Shown piece by piece: positions 1-12,000 of a stretch of 64,000 bases of DNA. The DNA is from Luidia sarsii (lineage: Eukaryota > Echinodermata > Asteroidea > Paxillosida > Luidiidae). Position 1 is the stretch's first letter. Each line of letters starts with the position of its first letter. The notes below the pieces were generated by a model. That model did no database searches and was not told where the DNA came from. It saw only the letters and a program-made list of their open reading frames with translations. The stretch is taken from assembly GCA_949987565.1 (NCBI GenBank), contig OX465108.1, positions 701,656-765,655 of the forward strand, written 5' to 3'. Position numbers and translations under genes: made by a program.

Positions 1-522
1 TATCATTAAAACAAAGGTGATGAAAAATGTGCATCACTGGATCATTGACAAGAAATTTCTTAGTCTGCAAAAATACTCCTATGATCTTGAATTTCTTTTA
101 AAATGGTTGATCCATTTCAATGGCCATACTGTCAAAATATTTTTAGCGTTTTCTTTCATGACTGTACTTTGTTTGATTCAATGCTACGCTTCACGTTCCA
201 TGTCTTTTCATCTCAACAAACAAAATCAGTGTGCCTCATAATGCATTTTTTTCTAAAAAGAAAATTTAAAGAGATAAAAGTACTAATGCTCCAATTGTCC
301 TGCTTCTTAAGAATGGATGTAGATCTGTGTCTGAATGCCAGCTTTAGGGCACAGAACTCTGCCAGAACCATGAATTCTCACAGGTTTTGTTTTCAAAAGG
401 CGACTAAAAAATAGATCAGTACATTAACAATGATGGTGCTTGTTCATATTTTGATTCGTTTTGGAATCTAGAATGGATTTTATTTTCTAAGGAGGGTACT
501 AGTGTTTTTGTGCTGTCTTCAG

Positions 523-600
523 GACGTGGCTAAGGGTCATGGAATGGATAATGGCTTGGTACTTGATTGGGGCACCATGACTTTCTTCAAGCAAGCTTAG
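523..600 (+). CDS. Probable terminal coding exon of a gene extending left of the window
   Basis: A pyrimidine-rich tract ending in TCTTCAG (516-522) is followed by 25 open codons and a TAG stop at 598-600. The predicted peptide starts DVAKGHGMDNGLVLDW and ends TFFKQA. It has protein-like composition and no low complexity. No partner exon was found between 1 and 515, so the rest of the gene would lie to the left. I do not recognise the protein. The acceptor context and the clean in-frame stop are direct observations; that it is a real exon is inference. A possible AATAAA occurs near 1404. Confidence 0.4.
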   Translation, partial: DVAKGHGMDNGLVLDWGTMTFFKQA

Positions 601-2160
601 AAATGCTGTACTCAACCGTCAAGCATAGCATCCTCAGAAGGCTGATGCACTGGTCCTGGTCAGTTTTATTGACTGAATTATGACAGCATTGAGCTCAGAA
701 TGTCTTGGTTTGTGCCAATGTTTTCAGTAATTGCACTGGCATTGAGTCTTCAGGCCTTCTAAGTAGACTATACCCTGTTCCTTGTCGTCATATTGGTTAT
801 CATTGTCCTGCTTTACCTCTCTCCTCAACTCTCTCCTCATCCTCTTCTCTTACTTCTCCTTTTCCTCTTCCATTTCCCTCCTCCACTCCCTGTCCCCTCT
901 CTTTCTCCTCTCCTCTCCTCATCCTCTCCCTCTTCCCTTTCCTCCTCCCCATCCTGCTCTTCCTCTTCCTCCTGCACTTCCTGCCCCTTCCCTTTCTCCT
1001 TATCCCCTCCTCCTCGTCCTCTCCCTCTTCCCTCTCCATCCTTTCTCTTCCTCCTCATCCTCTCCCTCTTCCCTTTCCTCCCCATCCTCCTCTCCCTCTT
1101 CCTCTCCCTCCTGCACTTCCTGCCCCTTCACTTTTTCCTCACCCTCCTCTCCCCTTCACCACCGTCGCCATCATTAAATAGCTCACCATTCAGCTCATTC
1201 CATTCACTGATAGGACTCTTGTCTTTCCTGTCTATTTCCAATGCATAGCCCTCCATTTACAGATAAATATACCCAGTTTGTTGTAATCCCTCCCTCCACC
1301 TTGCCTCAAAGAAGGTCTGCTAACCCCCAGCCCCTCACCCCTCCATTCAAGCACCCCTGGCTGACTCACTGAATTGTAAATAATGAGTTTTTATATCAAA
1401 CGGTAAATAAATACTGGCAGAAAGTAATTCTACTAATTGATATAAACGGTAGATTTTGGGGGGTAAATATGTAGGGTGACAAGTGTCATGGGCATTCTAA
1501 ATTGCAAAAGTTGATTTCAAATTAGAATCAGTGATTTATTTTCTTTCTGTAAATAATGCTTTAGAGAGGAAAGGAAATGACAAAGTTGGAGAAAAGAAAT
1601 AGTGATTAAATACAGCCTTGTTCATCGGCATCTTTGAGTTTGTTTTCATGTTTTGTACTTTTTTTGTTGCTTGTTTTATTTTGTTGTGGCTTTGTTTTGC
1701 ATGGAATGCTTCATGTGTTCAGGCATTATGCTCTTCCATTCATGTTATTTTGTTACTTCCCTGGCTACAAGTAATCTTTGTTTCGTTTTTGAGGTGTTTG
1801 TTTAATTCATTGTCTTATTAATTTACCTGGTACTCATTACTTAAATTAGTTGTACTAATGACTTTGTGTTATTTATCTGAGAAAGGGACTCAATAAGATA
1901 GCACAACTGACAGAACTATTTCACAAAAGAATTTAGAAATGAGATTATTGGGCTCAAACTAATCTCTCAGCTTGGAATCAATCTGTAAATATGGCCATTG
2001 TTTTAGTGGTGTTAGTCTTTCACCAAGCCTCTTGTTGGCATCTGAGAAACATGCAGAAGTGTTAATGTTGAGCTTCTGTAAGGCTAAATTCATGTGAAGC
2101 CTTGAGAGGAGTCCACACATTTATGTACAAGTTGTATGGGTCTGTGGTGGCAGTCAACCA
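601..2160. other. Non-coding stretch with a pyrimidine-rich tract
   Basis: No exon is supported here. Bases 813-1175 are almost pure C and T on the plus strand (CTCCTC, CCCTTCC and TCTTCC words). This makes long overlapping open frames of Ser/Pro/Leu, and of Arg/Glu on the other strand, which are composition artefacts. The rest is AT-rich and could include the 3' UTR of the exon at 523-600. Confidence 0.6.
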
Positions 2161-2304
2161 TGGCCTAAATGAAGTGAAGGCTTGGGCCGTGTCCGAAACA
2201 GACTTCCAGAGCTACGGCTAGGGCTATTGCCTTCGCATCTCTGTGTATTTCCAACAGGGGGAAGACCTAGACCTAGCTCTAGACGCCCATTTCGTACATG
2301 GTCT

Positions 2305-2342
2305 TAGGCTAGGGCATTGGCTTAGGCTTAGGCTTAGGCCCT
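2305..2342 (+). repeat. Short TTAGGC-type hexamer run
   Basis: The stretch has several TTAGGC or TAGGGC words in a row, inside a wider GCTAGGGCT-rich patch (2215-2345). Similar GGCTAGGGCT runs occur at 28865-28935 and 56525-56585. All are too short and imperfect to be telomeric and are best read as simple-sequence repeats. Confidence 0.6.
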
Positions 2343-3665
2343 CACCATTCATACTGTGTACTGAACAGTGGGAAAAATCAGTAACAAATCTCAACTGTTA
2401 TTTCAGGTATTGTATGACAGGGAAGAACCCTAAGTTTGCGTCTGATGCAGGAAGGTGTCCAGGTTTTTTTTACCTTGGAATACTGAGTATATGTGTTCAC
2501 TATGTCTAGTACCTTGATCAGACACAAGGTACAATGTGTCTAGTACCTTGACTTACCCTCAGCTTGATGCACTACGAAAACCAATTCTTAAACACAATAC
2601 CACACTGTAAATTGCATTGTATATGAGACCCTTATCACGATTAAGTCTGACCAAAGTGCTGTGTCCTCCGTGTGAAAACAAAATCTGAAATGGATTGGAA
2701 ACCATTTGACGGTTAGTCTGCACCAAATGTAGTTGGACTCATAGGCAAGCACAGGATTGTTGTTGCAGTGACTGTCGAAGCACACACAAGCAGTGATTAC
2801 TTTTGAATATTCATGTAGCCTTGAATGTGATTTGAATAATTTGAATATATTATCCTCCAACCATAGACCTTAGAGCAGTATAGAGCATCTAGATGAGCCA
2901 GATATATAAATATATAAATATATATCAGAGTATAATTATTAACCAAATGATTTTATTTAGGTTTACCTTGATTTTGTAGGGTACTTTTTGCGGTATCTTT
3001 TCACACTGAACAAATGTCAAAAATAAAGTTAATTTAAAAAAAATCAAAAAATGGAAAGAGAAGTTTGTATATAAAAGCACATGTGTTGACCCTAATATGT
3101 TGAATATTCAGTCATCATTTGGGGCAAACTACAGGCACTTTCTTAGCCATGTCATAAATTATACTCACTAGTAATCAGTCGACAATCTAATGAAATCAGT
3201 TTATTTGGTATGGGGAAAAAGCCTCCACAAATAAAATCCTATTCTTTGCTCACTGTTAGCATCTGCTATGGGTAAGCAGGGCATTCTACTTTCTAGGCAT
3301 CTGTGGTTATGCAGCTGTCATCATGGATGCTGCTTATTGGCTGAGCCAAAAATTAGGAGGACCAATCCTAGCAGGACCTTTCCCAAAGGCAGAGGCTAAT
3401 TGGATTAGCATGGAACATGCTGTAAATGGTGCTGTTAGCAAGAAATATGCCCAGACTACAGACCACTCATGGTGGTGGAAGCAAGTCAAGGCTGGTTTGT
3501 GGTGATGATATGTGAGAATATCTCTTTTGTGAGTGTGTGTCGGTCTGAAGTGAACCAATGAACTGTTTCAGGGCATTATGCTCTGTCTGCCATCAGGAGA
3601 CTGAGAATGTCACCACAGATTCCATGATAAGAATGGATTTGTCTGTCATATCTTCTGTTTGCCAG

Positions 3666-3760
3666 TGGAAAAATCTTTCCCTGTGCAAACAAAGTGGGAA
3701 GTCTTTGGTGACACCGTGCAAGTCATCTCTTTTGAAATGGAGTATGACTCTGAAATGTAA
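3666..3760 (+). CDS. Orphan terminal-exon candidate
   Basis: An acceptor-like TGTTTGCCAG at 3656-3665 is followed by an open frame with phase 1 entry. It reads VEKSFPVQTKWEVFGDTV and on to EYDSEM, with TAA at 3758-3760. A second exon-like piece lies upstream at 2407-2454 (TTTCAG acceptor, GTGTCC donor, peptide YCMTGKNPKFASDAGR). Its exit phase does not match, so at least one more exon would be needed. I do not recognise either peptide, and both could be chance. Confidence 0.2.
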
Positions 3761-6700
3761 ACTCAACGTTTCGGGCAGTGTGTACTGTGCCCATGGTCAG
3801 GAGATTCAGGCAAGTTGTGCAAACAATTTGCTTGTTGAGCGGTGCTTAGCTGCCTTGGTGGCATACTGGTGGAAATGAGTTGACACGATTGTGAGACCAC
3901 ATGAGAGCTGTAGATAGAACGTAGATGGCCCAATATTAGAGTCAGAAATCCCCTTGCCCATTCACATCAAGGTTCCATCCCCCAATCTATCTGGTCACCA
4001 TGTTATCAAAACTATACAAAAATATCAGCAAAATTGCTTGTACTACTGCCTACATCCTGAATGTTAGTATGCCAAAATGTTAATTCAATACAAAACTGGA
4101 AAAACTGCATTATGTATGGTCAAAATATTGTCTTAAAAAAAATGGTTTTCACTCTTCTTGAATATTGTTGAAAATCTACAACTGCAGCCAAGACTTGACC
4201 AAACACACTCAGATCTAGGACTTGTTACATGTAGGTCAATTGTTTCAACCTGATTCTACTCAGATGCAGTAAAACAAGGATTTTAACCACTTGCAAAGAG
4301 TCATTTAAAATCAATAGGAGTGAAGACTAACGATATTCATATGTATCCAGTCATTGAATATTCATGGTCTAGGAGCCAGCTGATGAATATGCATATATAC
4401 CACGCTTTTGTAGCCACATTTCATACACTAGTGTAATCTTAGAGTTAGAGGTGACCTAGTAAAGATGCAAACAAACGAAGGGCATTGAGTATCATGCCTT
4501 GGAAAATTATGAAAACAAAAGAAATGTCGTTATGATTTTGGGCAAAACGGTTATAAAGGGACAGATTTGGATGGTTAGGACCACTGCTTAGTAAGGTGTA
4601 TTTTGTTGTATGCATATGCTGTCTGATATAATTATGTATAAAAGAATTCAATCCTATCTGTAATTAAACACAAAGTATTAACTTTTACATTGATCCCTTT
4701 GTCCTTTGTGTCATTATTGTCGAGTCTTTAGAGTGAATTTAGACCATGGAGATAACATCTTGGACCAGTGGAGGGTTGTACAGCTCAGGTATTGAGACAA
4801 GTCAACAACCCAAGAGTGCTGGCATGCAAATGCAAAACCAACAAATTAATTTTGCCATTAATTTTTTTTAAATTCCTGTCAGTTTTCCCTTCTTTTGACC
4901 TTAAACCAGCTTGCAACTTCACAATTAAATTCAATAGTCCAATCGTTATAAAATGTTGTGGCTGGATTTTATTTTAAATTCTCAGTGATGCAAGCGCGAG
5001 GTAAATCAGCTGATACGGTGAAAACTTTCACGCTTGCCTAAAACCGAAATTAGAGTTTGAGTGAGAGCTCAGAATACCGGTAACTTATTAAAAACAACAC
5101 CCATATGAATGGATATCTGTACTGGCATTTGGCATAGCCTGTGCGTGTGTTCTTTTTCCATATACATGTAGACAGGGCTTCAAAGTCTAGATAGCCAGGA
5201 TTAGGGACTGGGCTGGGGCTATTGACAGTCTATTGTCAACCACGCTGTCCAAACACTTTGAATTTAATGACCAATGCATACAAGGCCATCCAAGACACCA
5301 TGGAAGTAAACATATTGGCGCTAGAGATTAAAAAAAAGAATAAGGAAAGAAAAAAGGCTTTAAGGTAAACAAACATCTCCAACATGGGATGACGTATTGG
5401 CTGTGACCTTCTGACCTCCATCATAGTTTGTTGCCATGGAGATGTGTGAGATAATGATGTCATGGAAGAGTCCAATATCTGAACCCAAGGTTTTAGTATT
5501 TTATTTTTGGGGGATGGCAATTTTGTACAAATGGAGGACAGGAAAGGGGATGGGCAGTGTCACGTTATTTTGTAAACAATTCTACCGGTAAGTAACTGCA
5601 CAACACATAGTTGTAGGTATTGAAAGCAATGACAGGGTAAAGAGTATACATGCAGTTTACAAATTGGTTGTTATTCCTGTTTATTTGTGAGTTAACTACT
5701 TATGGAATCAAAAACAATGTCCAATCAAATTGCATTTGTTTTGGAAAAGGTATTGGTAATGTAAAGTGAAGCGCTATTTGTATGCATACTCGCTTTAAGA
5801 AAACAAAATTCATGTACCGAAACATCAGGCCCACTTAATTTTGAGATTTGCATTTTGGTAATTTTACTTTGTCAGTCAGCAGTTTGCAACAACAACAACT
5901 TCATGTACCTTAAATTATTTAATGTGAAATTTCTAAATAGAGCAAACGTATATTAGGAGTAGGACCATTCTCAAAGGTAGAAATAAAGGTACATGTACTG
6001 CTAAAATCGGAATGTTCCGCCCTGGTTCTAGGTCTATCAGATTTGCATTTTTAAGCAGTTTTCAACAGTTTTTTAGTAACTCTTTCCGTAAATATTTACA
6101 GAATTCCTGGAATTGCAATCAAAATGCAGTTTGTATACAGCTGTCTGACTAAAAATTGCTTACTTCATTTTTTTAAAAGACTGGTTACTGACGACTGAAC
6201 AAAATGGAATACTAAACTAAAGGGTCGTCACACAAGTAAAGCAGTATTCAAAGGAATACAACTGAAATGATTCAAGAATCACATCAGCGAGACAAATGTG
6301 TCCAAAGAGTTGTATCTTCAGAGCGGCAGAGCATAAGTGGAAGTCCACACTGGATTTGGAGCGCAGTATCTGTCTGAAGGATGTGACGGCAAGAAGGCAA
6401 CTTTGAGGTGATTGCTGAAGCACAAAAATAGCAGTTATTCTGGTTGTTACGACAAATTCAAAACACTTGTAGTTCGGAGAATGCACACAGCTTTAAAAAC
6501 GACCAAAAGCATTAGGGTCGCAAATTAATTAATTAAATTAGCAAAATTAATGCTTAGGTTGGCTTTCACAGACTCCTCCATAAAAGAAGAGTTTAAATGT
6601 AACGACATATTTCCTTCTCAAAGACGATCTTAACAAAGTCATCTGAGTTTCAGAGATTGGTAGACTTCTGGACGATGGCTAGACACGTTACGATGGTTTG

Positions 6701-6770
6701 TCTCCCTTTGCAATGCAGTCATTTCATTAACAGATGAACATCAAAAACGTCAATTATTGATACAAAACGA
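3761..6770. other. Intergenic, no gene seen
   Basis: No exon with good splice sites or recognisable protein was found. The stretch is AT-rich. It carries one decayed right arm of the foldback repeat family at about 5815-5895. The open frames present look like random background. Confidence 0.5.
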
Positions 6771-6772
6771 CG

Positions 6773-6832
6773 AACAGATGTTGCACGGCAACAGATGTTG
6801 CACAGCAACAGATGTTGCACGGCAACAGATGT
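6773..6832. repeat. 18-bp tandem repeat, about 3 copies
   Basis: The unit CAACAGATGTTGCACGGC is repeated about three times. It probably lies in the 3' UTR of the minus-strand gene that ends at 6962. Confidence 0.8.
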
Positions 6833-6961
6833 CTGCAGACTGCTTCCTGTTGCATCTCACTCGTCTCGTATCCATGGTGACGAGGCATCCCCATCTCCAG
6901 AGCGCATCCTCGTTGCCATGGCGGTGATATGCACAGATGAGACAGAGGAAGCCTTTAAAGT

Positions 6962-7258
6962 TTAAGTCTGAGGCTGGAAGTCATCCGAGCCTTGAGCATC
7001 TTGGGGCTGGGGTGGAGAGACGGGAGAGTTGCCATCATTCAGGCGAGCCAGGAAGGAGGTGAGCAGAGATTTATTCAGATGGTCTGTCTGTGATATCTCT
7101 CGTACCGGTTGTTCCTCATCCTCATCATCTGGGACGATAGCGCTTTCCTCACTCGCTGAGGGAGGAGGTGGGGTGGGTAGCGGTACAGCTTCCTGAACAC
7201 CCGCCCCCTGTCGAACCTCGGTATTCCCACTCGGCTCCATTGTGTCTCCGTCAGGCAT
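6962..7258 (-). CDS. Small acidic protein of unknown function, 98 aa
   Basis: An intact single-exon frame of 98 residues runs from ATG at 7258 to TAA at 6962. The first half is rich in Pro, Glu and Asp: a run of prolines at about 29-34, then an acidic stretch DDEDEEQ at about 43-50. Then comes a helix-like segment, TDHLNKSLLTSFLARLND (about 57-74), that looks like a short conserved binding motif. The tail is Pro/Gln-rich. There is no signal peptide or membrane segment. It is divergently arranged with UGDH and its start is about 0.8 kb from the UGDH leader donor, as expected for head-to-head housekeeping genes. I could not place it in a named family. That it is a gene rests on length, composition and context only. 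Confidence 0.6.
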   Translation of the reverse strand: MPDGDTMEPSGNTEVRQGAGVQEAVPLPTPPPPSASEESAIVPDDEDEEQPVREISQTDHLNKSLLTSFLARLNDGNSPVSPPQPQDAQGSDDFQPQT

Positions 7259-8087
7259 CCTGTATTCTACTTGTATTTTTTAGTGTTTTTTACCGTCGCA
7301 GAATTCGTCGAAGCTCGTCAAATTTCTACAGAAATGCCGGCTCGTGGGTTTTAACTCAATCGCTTCCTTCCTGTTTGGGCAAATTTAGTCGGGCGCTCTG
7401 CTGCGGTTTTCGACTTCTATATTGGTAATACGTTGCAGAGGAGGCAGGATTTCAGACGTCTCCTCTTGGCAAAACCATTTTAGTCAAAAGGGAGATATTT
7501 GGAATAAATATAATTCAAATATCTTAAATACACACATATACTATTCTTTATTCATTTAAAGCAATTTGAATAAGTTATATATTTTTATGATAAATACTAA
7601 AAAAATTCAATAATTATTTATATTATAAATAAATAAAAACAAATATGTAATTGCACCCCTAAATATTGGAATCGCCCATGTGGTATCCAAAAGCACACGT
7701 TGCACTTGCTGTGCACGCATGTTTTGGTACTTGAAAACAATTGCACAATCACTGAATCACTCACTTGTTCTACTACAAGTACTAGTACTGTACTAAGTTG
7801 ACGGTGGTTACACTGGTAGTGGTATGGTCGTGGTGTCACTGTCAGACTAGAGACTAAATGAGTTGAGTGATCGGAGTGACAGGCGACAGTGAAACGGCGT
7901 GATTTGTCTAGGATCGCATCACCAGGGCTCGATGTTGATGTGGTCTTGTGTAGCTTGTGATTTCATTGTGATTTTAACTCGCGCGACCAACCGCAAAGTT
8001 AATTCGATTGGCCCGGACTGTCTGTGAACACGACACATCTTGGAAGCGACACCGAAGGAGATACTGACAAAATCTCGTTTCATTTTG
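7259..8087. promoter_or_regulatory. Divergent promoter region and UGDH leader exon
   Basis: This lies between the start of the minus-strand small protein (7258) and a strong splice donor TTTTG|GTAAGC at 8087/8088. The donor probably ends a non-coding UGDH leader exon running through about 7930-8087. The matching acceptor is CTCTTTGCAG at 8981-8990. No TATA box is convincing. The middle (7480-7640) is very AT-rich. Confidence 0.45.
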
Positions 8088-8201
8088 GTAAGCAACGCAA
8101 ATGTTACTTTGTTAGATTGGATATGTTAACCCTTGAAGTTGAACTGTTGTGTTCACGTCAACCCTATTTACCCGAACGCTTTTTTCTTCGAATTTCCCCT
8201 T

Positions 8202-8843
8202 CCCTACTGCTTGCCCTTCCCTTTGATCTCACCCTGGTCTGTCTACCAGTTTTCCTCCTTTGATCCATTCCCTACTGCTTGCCCTTCCCTTTGATCTCAC
8301 CCTGGTCTGTCTACCAGCTTTCCTCCTTTGATCCCTTCCCTACTGCTTGCCCTTCCCTTTGATCTCACCCTGGTCTGTCTACCAGTTTTCCTCCTTTGAT
8401 CCATTCCCTACTGCTTGCCCTTCCCTTTGATCTCACCCTGGTCTGTCTACCAGCTTTCCTCCTTTGATCCCTTCCCTACTGCTTGCCCTTCCCTTTGATC
8501 TCACCCTGGTCTGTCTACCAGCTTTCCTCCTTTGATCCATTCCCTACTGCTTGCCCTTCCCTTTGATCTCACCCTGGTCTGTCTACCAGCTTTCCTCCTT
8601 TGATCCATTCCCTACTGCTTGCCCTTCCCTTTGATCTCACCCTGGTCTGTCTACCAGTTTTCCTCCTTTGATCCATTCCCTACTGCTTGCCCTTCCCTTT
8701 GATCTCACCCTGGTCTGTCTACCAGCTTTCCTCCTTTGATCCCTTCCCTACTGCTTGCCCTTCCCTTTGATCTCACCCTGGTCTGTCTACCAGCTTTCCT
8801 CCTGTGATCCCTTCCCTACTGCTTGCCCTTCCCTTTGATCTCA
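8202..8843. repeat. 68-bp minisatellite in the UGDH leader intron
   Basis: Copies begin at 8202, 8270, 8338, 8406, 8474, 8542, 8610, 8678, 8746 and 8814, giving about 9.4 copies of exactly 68 bp. Units start CCCTACTGCTTGCCC and differ at a few sites (GCTTTCC or GTTTTCC, CCATT or CCCTT). The array is C/T-rich and lies between the inferred donor at 8088 and the acceptor at 8990. Confidence 0.95.
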
Positions 8844-9056
8844 CCAAAAGTACAGTACTAATACTAGTAATACAGGTTTTTAGTCTTTTATTTTCCATAA
8901 AAAACTGACTGTTTAATAAGCTGAATTTTAATATGGTGTGTTGACACCATCATTTCTAAAGAGGTTATATCTTCACATTTCTCTTTGCAGCAGTAAGTGT
9001 GGTGCGTGAAATAGACACTCCTGACTGAAGATACTAAGTGAGAAGGATACCGTAGA

Positions 9057-12000
9057 ATGGTTGTCCAGAAGGTTTGCTGCATGGGTGCAGGCTATGTGGG
9101 TGGTCCCACCTGTGCTGTCATTGCCTTCAAATGTCCGGAGGTTGAGGTGACTGTGGTAGACCTGAGCAAGGAGCGCATTGACCAGTGGAATTCGGAGGAT
9201 TTTTCATTGCCCATCTATGAGGTAGATATGGCTGGATTTCTGAATATCCTGCTTGGTTTTTATCAAATGAATTGATAATGAAAATGCAATTTCAGTAAAA
9301 AATATTTCATTGATTGTTATGGTTGAATTCAATTAATTTGATTTAATTAATTTTTTGAATGGTTTGATTAATTGGTTGTTTTGGTTCTGACTGGCACCTG
9401 GAATGTTATGGTTGAATTTAATTAATTTTTTGAATGGTTTGATTAATTGGTTGATTTGGTTCTGACTGGCACCCCCACCCTGGCAAAGACTAGTTGACTA
9501 TTTGGGAAGGCCATCATCTAAGGGCTGGATAGCTCAGATGGGTAGAGCGCTGGTATGTAAAACCAGAGGTCTCGGGTTCAAGTCCTGGTCCAGTCAAAGT
9601 TTTCTTTGCCATTTTTCAATTTGTTCAAAAGTTCCGAGTCAGTTTTTCCTTTATTCGTTTGACAAAAAACAATTTTTAAAAAGATTTAGAATAATATGTA
9701 CATTAAGACAATTTATTTAAAAAAAGAAATTTTTGTTAAGAAAGACAGAACCAAGAATGAGAATTACGACTGATGATATTTCATTGGACATTTGTTTATC
9801 ATACTTTTTCATTTTTGACTATTTTTGACAGCCTTTCTTGAAGGATTTAGTGAAAGAATGTCGGGGCAGGAATCTCTTCTTCTCGACGGAGGTAGACCGG
9901 GCCATTCAGGAGGCTGACCTCATCTTTATCTCAGTCAACACTCCCACCAAAACATTTGGGGTTGGCAAGGTAGGATGTACAGCATGGTTATACATTACTC
10001 AGGGTGAAGCACTTACTGCAAAGCTCTTTGTGTGTTGGTGTAGCCTAGGGTAGTCAGGTAGTCTTCACCACATCTCGGATTTTGCTTCTTAACTCTCAAC
10101 TTACATTTAGAGCTAGGTTTCTGAACATATCTAGTTATTTCTGTTGCACATTCAGCAACACACCCATTCCCTCAATGCTTTGCAGTCCTCCACTATGAGT
10201 TTGTCTGTTTGTGCATGATACCCACTGCCCCAGTCCTACGCAATCAAGCTACTAGCGTCTTGACGCAGAGTTTTCAGTCAGTCCAGAGAAGCTGCAATCA
10301 CTTCACCGCATTACTGATGCTCTGCCAGCTTGACCGGCTTGCCAATTCAGGCTTAACAAGTGGCATGGCAGAAGCCTTTTTTGGCCAAATCTTTGAGTTT
10401 CTTCCATTTGTTCGGGGCAGGGTCGAGCGCCTGATCTGAAGTACATCGAGTCAGCCGCCAGAAAGATTGCTCAGATCACAACGGAGGGTCACAAGATTGT
10501 CGTGGAGAAAAGCACGGTGCCAGTCAAAGCTGCTGAGAGTATATCCTGTATCCTGATGGCTAACAAACATCCGGGCTGCTCATTTGAGGTAAGATTGGTT
10601 GCGGATACTCATTAGCTTGATCTATTTGTCGTATTCTGTGGACCTTAACCATTCTGCAATTAGTAAGATGCAGCAGTGGGTGCATTCTGTGGGTATTCTG
10701 TGCACCGAATAAAAATCAGATACAGATATCCATTATCACATCATGTTATGAAGGTTCTCAGTTTATGTTTAATAACTTGAACATTAAAATTTAGTGGGCC
10801 TGACGTTTCGATCCTAGCAGGACCTTTCTCAAAGGCAGAGTGCCTTTAAGAAAGGTCCTGCTAGGATTGAATTTCAGGCCCACTAAATTTTAAGATTTGC
10901 ATTTTGGTAATTTTAGTCAGTAAGCAGTTTGCAACATTTTTGTATAGGATCACATTACTTGAACATTAATAAGAGATTTTATAATTAAAAAAAAAATGGG
11001 GAGAGAGAGAGGAAAAAGTGGACGAAGATTCATTTCCTGTCGTAGATTTTAATCACTGTGGTGGTAACTTTTACCGGAGCTCTTCTGCTGGTAAAACATT
11101 CCAGAGACTTCCTTCCAACAAGCCAGCGTCAATCATGCTTCATTTATTGCTGGTATGACAGTATCAAATGCTGTACAAGACATTACACAAGTTCATTTGT
11201 CTTGAACTTGTTCATTTTTCCCAGGCAGAGGTTGACCTGTGTCCTGTAAAAGTATAGGCTACAGAATGTGATTTTGTTTTCAACTTGTCAGCAAGACCTC
11301 TAGAGTTACGAGTAGATGCTGAAAACAGACGAAGAGATTTGTTCCATTCCATGACTGTGCCCAAGTATTTGCGTAGATGCGCATTGTATAATGCTTCATC
11401 TTAGGTTGACTTTCTAAAGAACATTCAAGGATTTGTAAAATGAACCCATGGGGTGCATGAAAGAATCACTTTGAGAAATTGCAAATCATCCTCGTGCCAT
11501 TTGACTAAACAATACTGGCCACTGAGGAATACCAAATGTTACGACCTAAGCAAGCAAGCCCAGACTGTGGTATTTTCCTAAAGCTATTCAAACAATCTAC
11601 ATCTGTGTGTGCACATACGCTTCCATGACCAGGGCTTTAAACCTTTCACTATGGGATGAAGCGTCACGCCTCTATGCTCTCACTTATATTGGCAGGTCAA
11701 TACAAACTGCAAATTTGCATAAACTCCATTCAGTGGACACAATGATGGGTGTTGACATTAGACTGTACAGCCTGGGTGGTAGTTATCCCTGACTGGCTGT
11801 TGGCATTGTACCATGGAGCTATGATTATAGCTACATGGTTGGACTCTGGTGGATTTCAGACAGTACTGAAGTAGCAAGCCTGAGTGCAGCACCCAGTGTT
11901 TTAGGCTTGAGCCTTCTCAACTGAAATCGGATATCTGGAGAATCTAAAGCATCCAGAAAACAATCACGACCAATTTCCTCCCTTAATTCAGGGGAAACAT

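Noticed and set aside
705..1248. Overlapping open frames of 130-158 codons
   Set aside because: All come from the C/T-rich tract. They overlap in several frames and on both strands and have only Ser/Pro/Leu or Arg/Glu.
2305..2342. Interstitial telomere made of TTAGGC
   Set aside because: Only a few imperfect units are present, and similar GGCTAGGG runs occur elsewhere as simple repeats.
9523..9595. A true tRNA-Tyr gene
   Set aside because: The cloverleaf is intact, but both flanks recur with it in many diverged copies and it lacks the intron typical of eukaryotic tRNA-Tyr genes.
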